A stretch of 64,000 nt of DNA from the NCBI GenBank assembly GCA_010015745.1, contig ML978179.1, positions 248,001 to 312,000 on the forward strand, given 5' to 3'. Under the pieces are notes generated by a model. It was not told the origin of the DNA and searched no databases. It saw only the letters and a program-made list of their open reading frames with translations. Positions within the stretch are counted from its first letter, which is position 1, and the number at the start of each line of letters is the position of its first letter. This document shows positions 41,004 to 52,937 of the stretch, in pieces. Made by a program: the position numbers and the translations under genes. The DNA comes from Setomelanomma holmii (Eukaryota; Ascomycota; Dothideomycetes; Pleosporales; Phaeosphaeriaceae).

Positions 41004-42294
41004 ATGAAGCACTTACTACAGGTTAGCGAACGGGGTGATCAAATCGAGACTGCAAGCTCTCCAGATAAGCATGTGTCCTCCACTCACCACACTGCGGAGA
41101 CTCGGCGCGACTCGAACAATTGGGCAACACGCGGAACACTGAACTCAACAATGACGGGACATTCGACTGCCAAAGACCTGGAAGCCAGCGGGATGACACC
41201 ACACGAGCTGCGAAACCGCAAGCACTCCCAATTGACGGTCGCATCGCGTCCTTTTGCTGGTCGCCTCGGTGGGAATCAAGAGTTCACATCTGACGATGCG
41301 TCCTTTATCAAGATTCCAGATGCAGCCGCATCCTTCTCCTGGCACCAGTCGTTCCACCTCGAAGCGTTTTCGGATATCGAGATGTGGAAAGAATCGTTCA
41401 TCGAGTGTGTGGGAACATGCTTGCTGGTCTACACGTCTGGACTAGTTGCTGCTGGCTTGGGACCTCGAGTCGATGCGACGAGCTTGGGGCCTATTGCGCC
41501 TGCTGCATTTGGGGCTATTGTGAATCTGATCCTCATATCGCTGTTCATCTATGGCGCGGGACCCATCTCAGGCGGCCATTTCAATCCGCTGATCACGATG
41601 TCGACCTTCACAGCTCGACTGTCAATCTTTCCACGTTCGTTGCTTTATGTCATATTCCAAAGCCTTGGAGCTGTGGTCGCTGGCTTCTTGGTACGAGCAA
41701 GTCTTGGACTGAGACCTGAGGATATACCGCCTATTCCTGGGTGCTATATCGACACGACGATGGTGACGCCTGGTGAAGCGTGAGTCTGCATAGAGACTGC
41801 CGAGGCTGCCGAAGCTGATTGTGACAGGTATGCACTGGAAACGATGACTTCGTTCGTCCTCATCTTCATAGCGTTCGGGGTTGGCCTCGACCCTAGGCAG
41901 AGAGAGGTCTTCGGCCCCGCGTTATCGCCACTTTTGGTAAGTTGCGTTGCGTGCTCCAACAGCCGCGACGACTGAACACTGTGTAGGTCGGTCTTGCGCA
42001 ATGCTTGGTGACTTTCGCTTCTGGCATCGCACGGCCTGGGTACTCGGCAGCTGGTAAGTTGGATGCAATGAAGGCATTGGATCCATCGATGCTCAAAATC
42101 AGTAGGAAATAACCCAGCTCGCTGTCTAGGGCTTATGACCGCTGCAAGTGAGTGTACTGAGACTCTGCCGATAATCGTTGTGCTGATGATCTGTAGACCG
42201 TTTTGACTACCACTATATCCACTGGGTAGGCCCCATGACTACAGCCATTCTCAACGGAATCCTCTACTGGGTAATCCCCATATACAAAGACTGA
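41004..42294 (+). CDS. aquaporin/aquaglyceroporin (MIP family)
   Basis: Five exons: 41004..41779, 41828..41936, 41987..42053, 42106..42147, 42197..42294. Introns are about 48-52 nt and all keep frame. The first ~130 residues are hydrophilic, as in fungal aquaglyceroporins. The channel core then follows with six hydrophobic segments: WKESFIECVGTCLLVYTSGLVAAGLG (TM1), GAIVNLILISLFIYGAGPISGGHFNPL (TM2 plus first half-helix), MTSFVLIFIAFGVGLDPRQ, GIARPGYSAAG and the second half-helix NNPARCLG, with WVGPMTTAILNGILYW last. The first NPA box is Asn-Pro-Leu instead of Asn-Pro-Ala, and the second is a normal Asn-Pro-Ala. Water or glycerol selectivity cannot be told by eye. The acceptor of exon 4 could shift by 3 bases. 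Confidence 0.85.
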
Positions 42295-42631
42295 GGGCGG
42301 ATTACCTGAGTGGGGCCGGAATCGAGCATAGTAGTAATTGGAAGGACGGGACAAGATTTGAGACTAGAGCAGCGATATGTGATGATACAACTTCAGGAGG
42401 ACGAACCACCTCATCGCAATTGATTTTGATGGAAAATGAACGTCACTGAATACCAAGTCGTGTGTGTTGTTCTCAACGTAAAAGCGTGTCGAAAGAGGAC
42501 AAGCCCACCACGCTAGATTAGCGCGTCGCTTAACGCGCACGGTCCTCGCACCACTCGCCTTTGCATTTCGCGAGGTCGAACTTCTCACGACAGCCGACAT
42601 CTTCACGACAAGCTCGACATCAGCCGCCAAC
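42295..42631. other. intergenic, 5' flank of the ribosomal gene
   Basis: Contains the promoter and 5' UTR of the S7 gene. No separate feature recognised. Confidence 0.4.
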
Positions 42632-43477
42632 ATGTCCTCCTCGCTGAACAAGATCGCCCCCAACAGCCCCTCGAGGCAGAACCCCTCCGAGATCGAGACC
42701 AGCATCGCCAACGCAAGTCACTTGAGCGACAACACGAATTGAGGTCGTGGGCTAACATTTCGCAGGCGTTGACTGACCTCGAGAACAATGTCCCCGACCT
42801 GAAGAGCTCTCTGCGCCCTCTGCAGTTCGTCTCTGCCCGCGAGGTATGACCGACCAGCCCCAAATAGATGCGCTCTCGAGCCTCGAAGCCATCGCAATTC
42901 CACACACATCCCCACAATACGATCGAAGAGGCGGTGGGCACTGGGCGGCATCAATTTGCTGACACCAGGATTCTTAGATCGAGGTTGGCCACGGCCGCAA
43001 GGCGATTGTCATCTTCGTCCCGGTTCCCCTTCTCCAGGGCTGGCACAAAGCCCAACAGCGGTACGTACATCCCGACATACTTTGGAGGACCCAGGTCTGA
43101 CAGTTCGTAGTCTCACCCGTGAGCTCGAGAAGAAGTTCTCCGACCGCCACGTCCTGATCGTTGCTTCCCGCCGCATTCTTCCCCGCCCCAAGCGCTCCAA
43201 CAGGTCGCGCACATCGCAGACCCAGAAGCGCCCGCGCTCGCGTACCCTCACCGCGGTCCACGACGCCATCCTGACCGATCTCGTCTACCCCGTCGAGATC
43301 GTCGGAAAGCGTCTCCGCACCCGCGAGGACGGCAGCAAGGTCCTCAAGGTCGTTCTCGACGAGAAGGAGCGTGGCGGTGTTGACTACAGGCTCGACACCT
43401 ACACCGAGGTGTACAAGCGCCTCACTGGCAAGGGCGTGAACTTCGAATTTCCCCAGAGCGCTGCTGCCGACTACTAG
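42632..43477 (+). CDS. rps7: 40S ribosomal protein S7 (eS7)
   Basis: Four exons: 42632..42712, 42766..42843, 42978..43060, 43111..43477, 202 residues, the normal size. Strongly conserved blocks are visible: LTDLENNVPDLKSSLRPLQFVSARE, then EVGHGRKAIVIFVPVPLLQGWHKAQQ, LTRELEKKFSDRHV, ASRRILPRPKR and LTAVHDAILTDLVYPVEIVGKR. A component of the small cytosolic ribosomal subunit. The first intron has a GC donor (GCAAGT at 42713) with a GCTAAC branch site and GCAG end. Only this choice gives the conserved Ala-Asn-Ala-Leu-Thr-Asp junction. Convergent with the GST gene. Confidence 0.95.
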
Positions 43478-43657
43478 ACGTCTTTTGGGTTCGGTCTTAC
43501 ATGGTTCAGGAGTTCGGCTTCGGATACGCATCATGTACCCGGCATCAAAATGGAATGAGATGACATGAGCCCGTTCTGGGCATTTCAAGATACCACTGCA
43601 ATTGACTTTTACTTGTGACGCCTTTGTCTGGTGTTGGTGTCCCGTCAATCGAACAAA

Positions 43658-44623
43658 TCACTGTCTGTCAAGCTCGGGATAGTGCCTGAAGACGCCCATG
43701 CTAAATGGCTGTCGCCGGTCACTCGCCAGGTATTCCTTCAGCCCACTCTGCTCCTGCACAATCGCATAGAACGTCTCAAACAGCAGCGGGAACTCCTGTT
43801 TCCTCGCTTCCATCTCTTTCGGAAACCCAAACTCAAGTCCATTCAACACATGCCACACCGTCGTATCCGCATAACTCAGCTTCCCACCCACCAGAAACTT
43901 GCCCCCCCCCTCCTTTTCGTTCCCCTTTAGCACCCTCTCAAAGAACCCCAAGAACTTCGGGATCCTTGCCTCCCTAAAGTTCTTCGCTTTCTTCAGCGCC
44001 TCCTCTTTCTGATCCTCGTAGTAGTCCGCTACCGAAATCGGGTGGTGAGTATCGTGCGCCTCGTTGTTCAAGTCCAGTGCTGTCAGCGTGTGTGATAGGA
44101 TCCATGCGCTTTCTGCTTCGTCGGCGCCTGCGAGATTGAGTTTGGGACCAAGGTAGGAGAGGATGGAAGGTGTTTGGTAGATAATGAGGTCGGAGGCGGA
44201 TTTACCTTCGCTAGGGATGCGGAGTGCGGGTGGGGCGAAGACGGGCGGGTTGGGGGAGGTGCCGATGGAGGTGGGGGAGGTTAGGGCTTTTATTGCTTTG
44301 ACGCCTTTGATGATATGTTAGTGGATGTTCTGTGGTAGTTGTGGTGGGGTTGGTGGTGTGTGTTAAGGCGGTAGATGTGTAGGCGTACCATCTTTCTCCT
44401 CGTTGGAGACGTCTTTGTAGGATACACCTGCGGCTTCGAAAGCTAGGCGAATGAACTCGCCGCGGCCAGGGATGCCTGGCCAGTATAGCAGCTCGTAAGG
44501 CGGGTGTGTACGAGCTTTCTTGTTGGCAGACATCGCAATGGTGTTGAGTGTGCGAATGGGAGGTCGAAAAACGGTATGGAGGCTACGCTGGGTGAAGAGG
44601 GATCGGATGGGTGTGGAGAGCAT
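43658..44623 (-). CDS. glutathione S-transferase
   Basis: Exons 44623..44389 and 44304..43658 (84-nt intron), about 293 residues. The N-terminal ~30 residues are Arg/Ser/Thr-rich with no acids, like a mitochondrial presequence. A second ATG (residue 31) would give a cytosolic form. The thioredoxin-fold half starts PYELLYWPGIPGRGEFIRLAFEAAGV, with Tyr at the position of the catalytic Tyr, and has the SPNPPVFAPPALRI cis-Pro region. The helical half follows with FLVGGKLSYADTTVWHVLNGLEF and a typical end (LKEYLASDRR). This is sigma/alpha-like rather than URE2-like. Conjugation of glutathione to electrophiles is the family role. Confidence 0.85.
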
Positions 44624-45597
44624 TCAACTGCTGCAGTGAAGCTTGTGAAAGCTTATAGCTGGGACGACGGGTAGCCTTAATGCCATAGCTGCGGCATGGA
44701 GTATGTTCGGCGTCATTGTGGGGTGCTAAAGGTAAGCTCCGAGGGGTTTGCGGAAGGATCCCGCATTAGTTCGGCAGGGGTAGCGTACCCTAATACTCGT
44801 TACTATGCTTGGGACTAGCCGTGACCTTTACCATTTCCAGAGAACGAGAGACATTGGTTAACTTGCCTTTGAGCGCGAAGATCCTCCAAAAATTCTAGAA
44901 GAGTACGTGCGGTTATGGTCAGAATCAAGATGTAATGAGACAGGCTCTAAGACCTGATGTCGCACATGCGAGACCAGGATCGAGTTCCTGCTGCTCCAAC
45001 GATCGAACACAGTATACAGCACTTAGATCTCTGTAGGCGGGACGCGGTTGCACCATGCTGGTCGTGAAAGACCTAGGAACTGGATGAACCAGCGCATGTC
45101 TCTCTGTTCGACACCTGCAATATCTTTGACAGCAGAAACTGCTTCTAGTCATCAACAGCACTTTTCGGTTCTCTGTGGGATGTGCTGGCGCTGTGTCACC
45201 CTCCAAGCTCTGCGATACGCTCGCCTGTGCCACTCAATGAACCGCAGCACGGTGCGATGAAACACGCCCTGCGCCTCCACGAGTTTCGACGCTTGCTATC
45301 CCACAGACATAAGACTTTATATGTTGCCAATACACCTGCCACTCCAAGCCCACAGTAAGCAGAGCTTGATTTTCCATCCACAAGAAATTGTTCTGCTGAT
45401 CGAGCGACGTATAACAGGGGCCCGAGTCTAGCCCTTCCCACTTTGATTAGCTTCCACACGCTCGGACCCCTCTACCACACTAAAACCACTGCGAAGTGTA
45501 GCTGTTGCCTCAGCTCTCAACCCACCTCGCTCACTCAATTCTGTTGGCTTGACATATCCAACAATCTCCCTCGTCCTTATCACAAGGACCCGTCACT
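44624..45597. other. intergenic, nothing recognised
   Basis: About 1 kb between divergent genes (GST minus, CCCH protein plus), so both promoters should be here. Open frames are short and unsupported, and no tRNA could be recognised. Confidence 0.4.
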
Positions 45598-47499
45598 ATG
45601 ACCGATCTCGATAGCTATTCCAGGCAGCTTGAAGGTTTTCGAGCTTCAGACGAGGCTCGAGAGCGACTAGTTAGCGTACGTGGTGCTGTCGCGTGGGCTG
45701 ACTGACACAGCATGACAAAATAAGCTAACAATACTGTCAGGAAATCATTGAAAAGTACAAACACTTGTTCGAGGAGCATGCTATTCTAAAGAACGATTAC
45801 TCGTCAGAAAGAGATATCAGACGCAACTATCAGCGAGCTGTCGACGAGCAAAAGCAAGCAGTGATCGACTATAAACGCCAACTAGAATCGAGCTCGTTCG
45901 TCCTTGCTTTGATCGATGGAGACGGTGCCATCTTTCAAGATGCGCTACTCCAGGCCGCAAGTGGTGACGGCGGATCTGAAGCTGCATCCCGTCTGTACCA
46001 CGCAATACGCAACCATGTCGCCTCCCTGCACAGCAACTCTGGCAACTGGCCGGTCATGGTCCAGGTCTATCTAAGTCTTGATAAGCTTGCAGTAAAGTTG
46101 GCCCAAGTCGGACTTCTTCGCACACCCACGGAGCTTCGATCTTTTGCACAGCGCTTCTGCGTCAATCAACCTTTATTTAGTATTATCGACGTCGGCCAAG
46201 GTAAAGAGAGGGCCGATCATAAGATTAAAGGTTGGTGAAGACCCGCGATAGACTGTCCTCATGCTCATAATGGCTATAGAAATGCTTCGCACATTCAGTG
46301 ACAACCCCACCTGCAGACACATCATCTTTGGTGGTTGCCATGATGCCGGATATCTGCTGAACCTCGAGCATTTCAAGCACAACGAGCAGAAGGCTGCCCA
46401 GATCACCCTCTTGGAGACGACACCTGCATATAGAGGGTTTGCAGATCTCCCAGCACACTTCAAGCGTGCCCGGTTCGATAGTGTTTTCAAGTCCGAGCCA
46501 CTGCCAGAATCTACACCTTCTACATTTGTATCTACCTCGACTGTATTTATTCCCGCGGGCAGCGCACCTCCGCAACCATCACAGTCCCCGGCTCTGTATC
46601 GGTCTACTACGAACCCATCTCCGAGACCATTTGTTTTCAGCCCCGCGGCCACTACCCCTCCGTCGTCTGTCACTGGTGGCTCAACAGATTCGAATGGCGA
46701 TGCCTCGTGGGGTCAGTACACTTTTCCAAGTTCCCCAGAGCTATCACGTATTGCGCTGCCCTTTTCCGGTTTTCGATTGAAGCCACACGCGCATGCCGTG
46801 TCTTGAAGGCACCTAAAGATCTAGTAAGCCAATTTTGCTGACGCTCTGCAGCTATTGTCGGCAAGACGGGTGCCGCGCCCAATGGTAACATCTCGATCGC
46901 ACCTAGCACCAAAAACAAAAAGAAGAAATACGCCTACTACAACAGAGAGGAACAAAGATTAGACGAACCGCTCCCACCTCGCGACGCAACAGCTGCCAAA
47001 GCGCTAGACGAGCGTATGCACCGAACCGGCAAAAAGATGTGCAACCACTGGCACCTTGGTGGACACTGCGAAAACGGAAAGTTCTGCCAGTTCCAGCATG
47101 AGCCAAAGCTTACCAATGCTGAGCTGAATGCTCTTCGCTATAAGACGCGTAGCTTGGGGTGCAAGAATAGGTATTGCGATAACATCGACTGCTGTAAGCG
47201 GCTCACTCGGGAATTGAGAGCATCACGACTCATGATTGCCATTAATCCTTGTTAGCTATCGCTATTACGCAAGGCTGACTCTTACTCAGATCTTGGACAT
47301 CAATGCGCTCTTGAGCGTGACTATGGCAAGTGTGTGTATCCGGACTCTTGCCACTTACGCATGACACATGGAATGGATAAGGTACGTGGGTCATACCGGC
47401 TCCAGCTTTTGGCGCCGTTACTGACTTTGCCCTCCAACTTCACAGGTCAAATATGTCAGGTATGACAAGGATGGTAACGCAGAACATGGCATCGCCTAG
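45598..47499 (+). CDS. CCCH zinc-finger protein of the fungal DUF-type family
   Basis: Six exons: 45598..45675, 45741..46230, 46280..46711, 46852..47193, 47290..47381, 47446..47499, about 495 residues. All junctions keep frame. N-terminal coiled coil (EIIEKYKHLFEEHAILKNDYSS, then the YQRAVDEQKQAV helix). A conserved domain follows with FVLALIDGDGAIFQD and GCHDAGYLLNLE, a fold seen next to CCCH fingers in many ascomycete proteins (NYN/PIN-like by its acidic residues, inference). After a Ser/Pro linker comes a finger CNHWHLGGHCENGKFCQFQH (Cys-x8-Cys-x5-Cys-x3-His) and a second Cys/His set (GHQCALERDYGKCVYPDSCHLRMTH). Suggests RNA binding, probably in cytoplasm or nucleus. One donor (GTTGGT at 46231) is weak. 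Confidence 0.82.
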
Positions 47500-47590
47500 T
47501 CAATTTGTTCCAATTCTACCTGGTTGGTTGCATCCCTCGCTTGGGCGCCGTCTCCTTAGATGTTCTCGACATACTCAGTCTTCACCATAT

Positions 47591-48749
47591 TCACATCAAT
47601 TCATTTCTTGCAACGTGGTCAGTCAACCTGCTTGTTAAGCATACCGCAAGATACCATTCCTGGTCTTGATTTTGCTGCTGACAGTACTTACGTAGAGTAG
47701 CCGCGATCTTTCAAAATCTTGAAAAGATCTTCAGGACTCAAGACTGTTGCTGCCAGGAATACGCACAGCTCGCTTTCATCCTCGTCGCGCCTGAGTCGTT
47801 TGCGAATCTGCGAACCTTCCAGGCTGCGACTTCGGCACCAGCGGTTCTTTCAATCGTCTCCGCGGGCACGAAATGCTGTATGCACGACCTTCCCACCTCG
47901 GGTTGGCAAAGTGGGCAAATGGTGGAACGAGGCTTTCCGGTGTTATCCAGCAGATCCTTGAGCAGTGTGCTTGAACTGACTGCGAAGCTAAGTCAGTGTC
48001 TGAGATCTACATGGAGATGAAAGAAACTTACAGGAGCCCAGTTTGTCGACATCCTGTGGATCCAGCATAGCTGTCCTACCCTCCGTGAGTGGGACACCAT
48101 CTCCAACAAGTCTCTCGGTCGTCTGCCGGACCTCACTCGCATCTTGCACGGGCCAATCTCGAGCGTTGGCGGTAGCTGTGATTTTTCCAAGGTGCATGAG
48201 GTCGCCACACACGATCCTCGTCTTCTGGGACTGCTCCTCAACGAGACCTGCGATGCCATCAGTGCCCATAACATCCACCCACTCGATTTGGAATCTCTTT
48301 TCGTTCGCTAGTCGGCTGATATCGCAATTCAGGACACGCTCATGCTCGAGCAGCAACCACGGTTGCGCCCGCAGCCATGTCGGACGTGCAGGAGAGATGT
48401 TCGACAGCTCGACTCTATCTCTGTAATCGAACACAAGACTCTTCCCTGTGTCGGCCATTTTGTCGCGCAGGCGGTCGTTGTCAGTACATGTTACGATCGC
48501 TGCGATGATGTTGAGGTCTGACGGTGCACGGTAGAACGCATGGCTAACACATGTGAGATGACCGCGGTGCGGTGGGTTAAAGGATCCGCGGTATATGAGG
48601 ACGCGATTGATTTGGCCACGGTGCAGGAGTGGAGGGCTGTCGGGGCCAATTTTAAGAATGTTTAAGCGGTCAGGCTGTGGAACGAATACATTTGTTGCTG
48701 GAACGCTACAGATGAGGTATTCTAAGGGAACAATATCGTCATTAGGCAC
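47591..48749 (-). CDS. nucleotidyltransferase-fold protein (NMNAT/cytidylyltransferase-like)
   Basis: The main exon 48749..~48028 carries VLIYRGSFNPPHRGHLTCVSHAF, the Gly-x-Phe-Asn-Pro-x-His-x-Gly-His nucleotide-binding signature, and later RDRVELSNISPARPTW and WVDVMGTDGIAGLV. It then splices (GTAAGT ... CGCAG) into exons encoding SSSTLLKDLLDNTG and RLRRDEDESELCVFLAATVLSPEDLFKILKDRGYST. A further GTAAGT intron leads to a TGA at ~47591. Exact 3' exons are uncertain. The frame has no ATG before the signature; the position given starts with GTG, so a short 5' exon is likely upstream. The family adds AMP or CMP to nicotinamide mononucleotide or similar substrates; substrate not assigned. Confidence 0.65.
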
Positions 48750-49084
48750 GAAGGATGTTAGCTGTTAGTGTGTAGGGCATAGCTGCCTTTGTGGGGAAGT
48801 CGGGAAGCAAGCTACAAGTCTGCTGGACTGGGCATGTGCACAATGAACCAAGTAACAGCGTACAAGCAATGTACCACGCGGCACACATGAGTGATTTGAT
48901 AAGTCATCTCTATTGAGACCGTCAGATCAGTGTAGCTATAGTCCCCAAGGACGAAACTTAATCCGCTGCTCCTACGTCTCCTACATTGACTTGAGTTCGT
49001 CCAGAACCTTAGAGTCATGACTTTGTGCATCTTCGTTCCTCCTTGACAGCATCCTTGATTCATCTCCTCACCCATCATTCTGTT
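48750..49084. other. intergenic
   Basis: May hold the missing first exon of the nucleotidyltransferase gene. Nothing else recognised. Confidence 0.3.
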
Positions 49085-49933
49085 CTATACCACCGCACTA
49101 TAGTCCGTCTCCTCCTCCCACGCCTTCCTAAACTCCACCATGACCGCCCAACGCTCCTCCGCCATCTCGCGCCCCTTATCAGTCTTCATGAGCTCCACAT
49201 ACTGTAGGAACCGGTCAAAATGTAGCTGCACGCCCGTGTGAATCGTATCCCTCCATTACTCCTCATTGATCCCGCCAAACACAAAGCACCGTCCAATTCC
49301 AATCGCGCCCAGACCATCGAGCCGGTCTGCGTCTTGCGCAATGTGGAGCGCAGGGTAGATGTTCACCTCGCGCTGAGCTTCTTCGGGGTCGTTGATCTCG
49401 CGCGTGAACGAGACGCGTGAAGCGATGTATGCAGCGGGCGCCTGAATACGCGGGTCCTTACAACTATGTTGCTTCAGAAAGTAGCGAATGACATCTTCCT
49501 GATCGCGCTCATCACCCTCCTTAAGCGGATGGTACTTCGCGTCACCGACGTCGTGGACCATGCAAGCTACATACAGCACCATCTCCTCGACGTCCTGAGC
49601 CCATTGCTCGTTCTTGTGCGCGTGGTAGATCTTAAAGGCGAGGGCCACGACGCGCTGAATGTGTTCGTAGTCGTGCGAGGCTTCGAAGGCGGGACCGTAC
49701 ATGTGTTCCATGACGGCTAGGTTGATGGTGTGGAACATCTCGCGGTGCTTGAGGGGGATGTTGAGCTTCTCGACATCGAAAAGTTGGTGAGAGCGCTGGT
49801 TTGGTGCGTCTTCGGTGTCTCCGCCTGAGAGGGTGGGGTCGGATGGGCTTGTGTTGCTGTCTGGGGAGTGGAGGCTGGACGTGTGGGAGAACATGCCGGA
49901 GAGGCGGCGGGATAGGCGCTTGAAGGGAGCCAT
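49085..49933 (-). CDS. HD-domain metal-dependent hydrolase, copy A, with internal TAA
   Basis: From ATG 49933 the frame runs 225 codons to a TAA at 49258-49256, then stays open for 56 more codons to TAG 49087-49085. The HD domain has its metal ligands: SHDYEHIQRV, MVHDVGDAKYH and, near the end, QDADRLDGLGAIGIGR. The family hydrolyses phosphate esters of nucleotides or related compounds (YedJ/PhyA-like HD proteins). The segment after TAA (LQYVELMKTDKGREMAEERW) aligns with the C-terminus of the paralogue at 54331-55266 (MKTETGKKIAEKRY), so it is genuine coding sequence. The product is therefore truncated, read through, or the gene is dying. The N-terminal 55 residues are Ser-rich and variable. 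Confidence 0.8.
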
Positions 49934-50896
49934 TTTGCTTGCTTTCTGTTGTTGAGTAAGGTGGTATAGATTGGAAAATATAGCTGAGTGCAGGTGCTTG
50001 TTGTGGACTTGACGTGATACGAAAGTGGTAAGGGAAATGCTTACTCGGAGCCTTTAGGGAATTTATGCATCGAGGCGCGGGCGCTGGCGCTAGCGCGATT
50101 GCTGCTTTCTTTCATTTACACAATGCCTATGGATTGATGAGTCAGGGGTCTGTCAGTGATGAGAGTGTCGAACTTGTGATTCCCTGGCGGGAAAGCTTTC
50201 ACAGTGTGGTGAACAGAGCCCCAACGGCCGAGAACTGCGCAGTAAATCCATGAACGAAGCATGCCCTGGGTCCCACGTATGTTGGTACTCGAAGATACTC
50301 GAGGATGGGTCATCTATGCATTGTTGCTCTATGACGTACCGCAACAACATCCTTAACCGACGGTGCGATCTAAATGTGAGCGACAGCTGTGCTCTTGATT
50401 GGTATAGGTATACTTGAGCCAGCTTTAGGAGGGAGTGAATCTCGTTCACTGTTATATGTTCAAGTCGTGATTGTGAGAAGTTCTGAATGCTCCCTCACAA
50501 CGTTCCAAGGTCATTGGCACGCCTTGATCAAGCATGTACCAAGACATTTCGAGTGATGCAAGCATAGCTGATGAGCAACCATGGGATGGCTTCAACACAA
50601 ACCACAATCGCCAAAGCAGGCTGGCGTGCGTTTCATAAGTGGGTCGATATAGCCATCCACAACAACTCGATGTTGTGTGATATATCCAGGTTTCCTGAAT
50701 TGGTAATGCTTGCGAGCTTGGGAACAACCATGTCGATCTCTGGTCAAATGTGTAGACATAATTGAGATACGAGGCAAGTAAGACCAAGGCAGTTGATGTT
50801 ATTCTTCCCCGTACTGTGTCGTATAAGAATGAAAAACTGGACAACTTCAGTCCTGCATGTCATGGGCATCTACGCTTCTCTCGACAGCTAGCCCAT
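49934..50896. other. intergenic between divergent genes
   Basis: Promoter region for the HD-domain gene (minus) and the esterase (plus). Several shadow ORFs, none supported. Confidence 0.4.
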
Positions 50897-51979
50897 ATGC
50901 TCTTTGGCGGAAACATATCGACGACTGCATTGATTGCTTTGCGCACATTGCAAAGCATCAATGCAGTTCCAGTTGCGAGCAACGGTTGCGGGAAATCTTC
51001 GCCCGCTGAACTTATTCCTGGAGACGCACCGGCCAATTTCACCTTGTACTCGAGGGTTGGCGCAGGCGAACGAAGGTACTTGTTACATCTGCTAAGTACT
51101 TACACGAACGACTGTCCAGCGCCTTTGATCATCGCCCTGCATGCATTCGGCCAGACAGCCGGCAGCATGGAGGAGGTGACACGCTTCTCAGATTCAGACT
51201 CAAACCAGGACTACATCACTGTGTACCCAGAAGGCATCAATAATCTTTGGCTCGGCGACCGTGGTGCTCCCAACTCTTCTGTTGTTGACGATAGAGCATT
51301 CATCAACGATCTCCTTGACAGTCTTGAGTCGACACTCTATGTCGACACATTACGCATCTACACAACCGGCTTCTCCAATGGTGGAGGTCTGTCTGACCTG
51401 CTGGCATGTTGACCTCCCACAGCTGGTCGTATTGCAGCGTTTTCGGACGTTTCGGCGGCTTGTTATGCGAAGAACAGCCTAGGCTATTCGCTTTTCGAGG
51501 CCGAGCCGTGCATGACAGACCAACGCACGAGGCCGCTTCCATCCCTTGACATACATGGAGATAGCGATGGAGTGATAGCCTACAACGGCAACAACTCGCG
51601 GTTCGATATTGACGATAACGGGATACCAGATCCAGACACACTGCCTATACCTCGGTGGCTTAGCGATTGGGCGATTAGGAACGGTTGTGCATCTGCCGCG
51701 AACTATACTATGCAAAACTATCCTGCAGAGGGTGATGAAGCCAATGCTACATCATGGCTTCAGAACGAAACTATCCAGCAAAAGTCGTGGACATGCGACG
51801 GTTGGGCGAATGTTGTCATTGGGTACTATGTGAAAGACCTTGGGCATGGATGGCCGAGTACAATCGCGCTCGAAGGTATTCTCGAGGATTATCGAGGTGG
51901 TCCGACGACATGGAATGCGAGTACATTCCTGATGGGTCGGCTTGCTAGATGGAGTTTGCCAGCTGCGGCTGCGTTGTGA
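50897..51979 (+). CDS. CE1/LpqC-type secreted esterase with internal TGA
   Basis: Starts at ATG 50897 with a signal-peptide-like MLFGGNISTTALIALRTLQS. Single frame of 361 codons to TAA 51979 except for a TGA at 51410-51412. Features of feruloyl-esterase/PHB-depolymerase-like alpha/beta hydrolases: PAPLIIALHAFGQTAGSMEEVTRFS (oxyanion region), VYPEGINNLWLGDRG, and the nucleophile motif GFSNGGGLSDLLAC. After the TGA come GRIAAFSDVSAACY, DIHGDSDGVIAYNG (Asp region) and LGHGWPS (catalytic His). All three triad residues are present but on both sides of the stop. No intron of plausible size spans it (only 15 nt from GT to AG). In other fungi such enzymes release ferulate or acetate from plant cell walls. 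Confidence 0.78.
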
Positions 51980-52937
51980 TCATCAGGTTTCGTGGCTTCG
52001 GCGAATCGAGTACGCGTCAACTGGGCGGTGTCGCTGCCGTGCCCAAGACCGAGAAAATTTGCAGACCGTGAAGACTCTGAGAGACAACCCTGCGCATTTT
52101 GCAAGCTATATACAGTTGCCGGTCTAGTGCAGCATATTTGTGATGGTTTGACAGTGGGGCTTGAGAGATGAAGTTGGGATTGAAGACGGAAGCCGCATTG
52201 AGTGAGATTGACGTCGTGAAGGCTTGGCAGAATTTAGTTGATTTCTGGTCCATGGCCCAGAATCTCCCCATCACAGCAACCACATCTTCCTTAATCCCGT
52301 GAGCTCTTCAATTCCAAGCAGGGTCGCTCAAGATGTCGGCTGATGATGATCATGGCATTGGTATCGCGAAAAATACCTGCTCACACCACTCGGCGTTGCA
52401 CAAAACACGTTGTCATACGTGTTCTAGCCCAACGAGGTTCAAACAACGTTTGCAAGTCTCGGAATTCGGCAGCACGATGCAGGGACCTGGCCGGTGTCCC
52501 GCCCTGACACGTGTTGTCAAAATTGCTACTGGAAGCTTTTCCGTTGGCTTCTATTTGTGTCGCAGGGTCTAGCAAGACTTGATGATCTCATACCCAAGCG
52601 AGACATGCCAACATCACGTCGCTCACGGCTATGCGGCTAGGAAACTTTAGCCGCATTGCCAGGGAGGTCGAAGGCATCGTATGCTTGGCTGATGTGGCCC
52701 AGAGAAGCAAGAGTGTGGCTTGTGACGTACCAAGTCTGGAACTACGCAACCGGCGTGGCTGACGTTGTTGCTCATACGTTGACGACAAGTCAAAACCTGA
52801 GTGCACCTTGAGCATATATTGCACTGGCCTAGAAGACTAGGAACTCATCATAGCAACTCAAGCATCTTCTCTCATCGACCTCACAAGGACAAAATCTTTT
52901 GCACCTATCCTCCAGCAAGACCAATGCCCAAGCCAAT
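51980..52937. other. intergenic, nothing recognised
   Basis: About 950 bases with only short, unsupported frames. Confidence 0.4.

Noticed and set aside
44941..45010. tRNA-like stretch
   Set aside because: Has a vague GATCGAGTTCC T-arm-like word but no acceptor or D-arm pairing.
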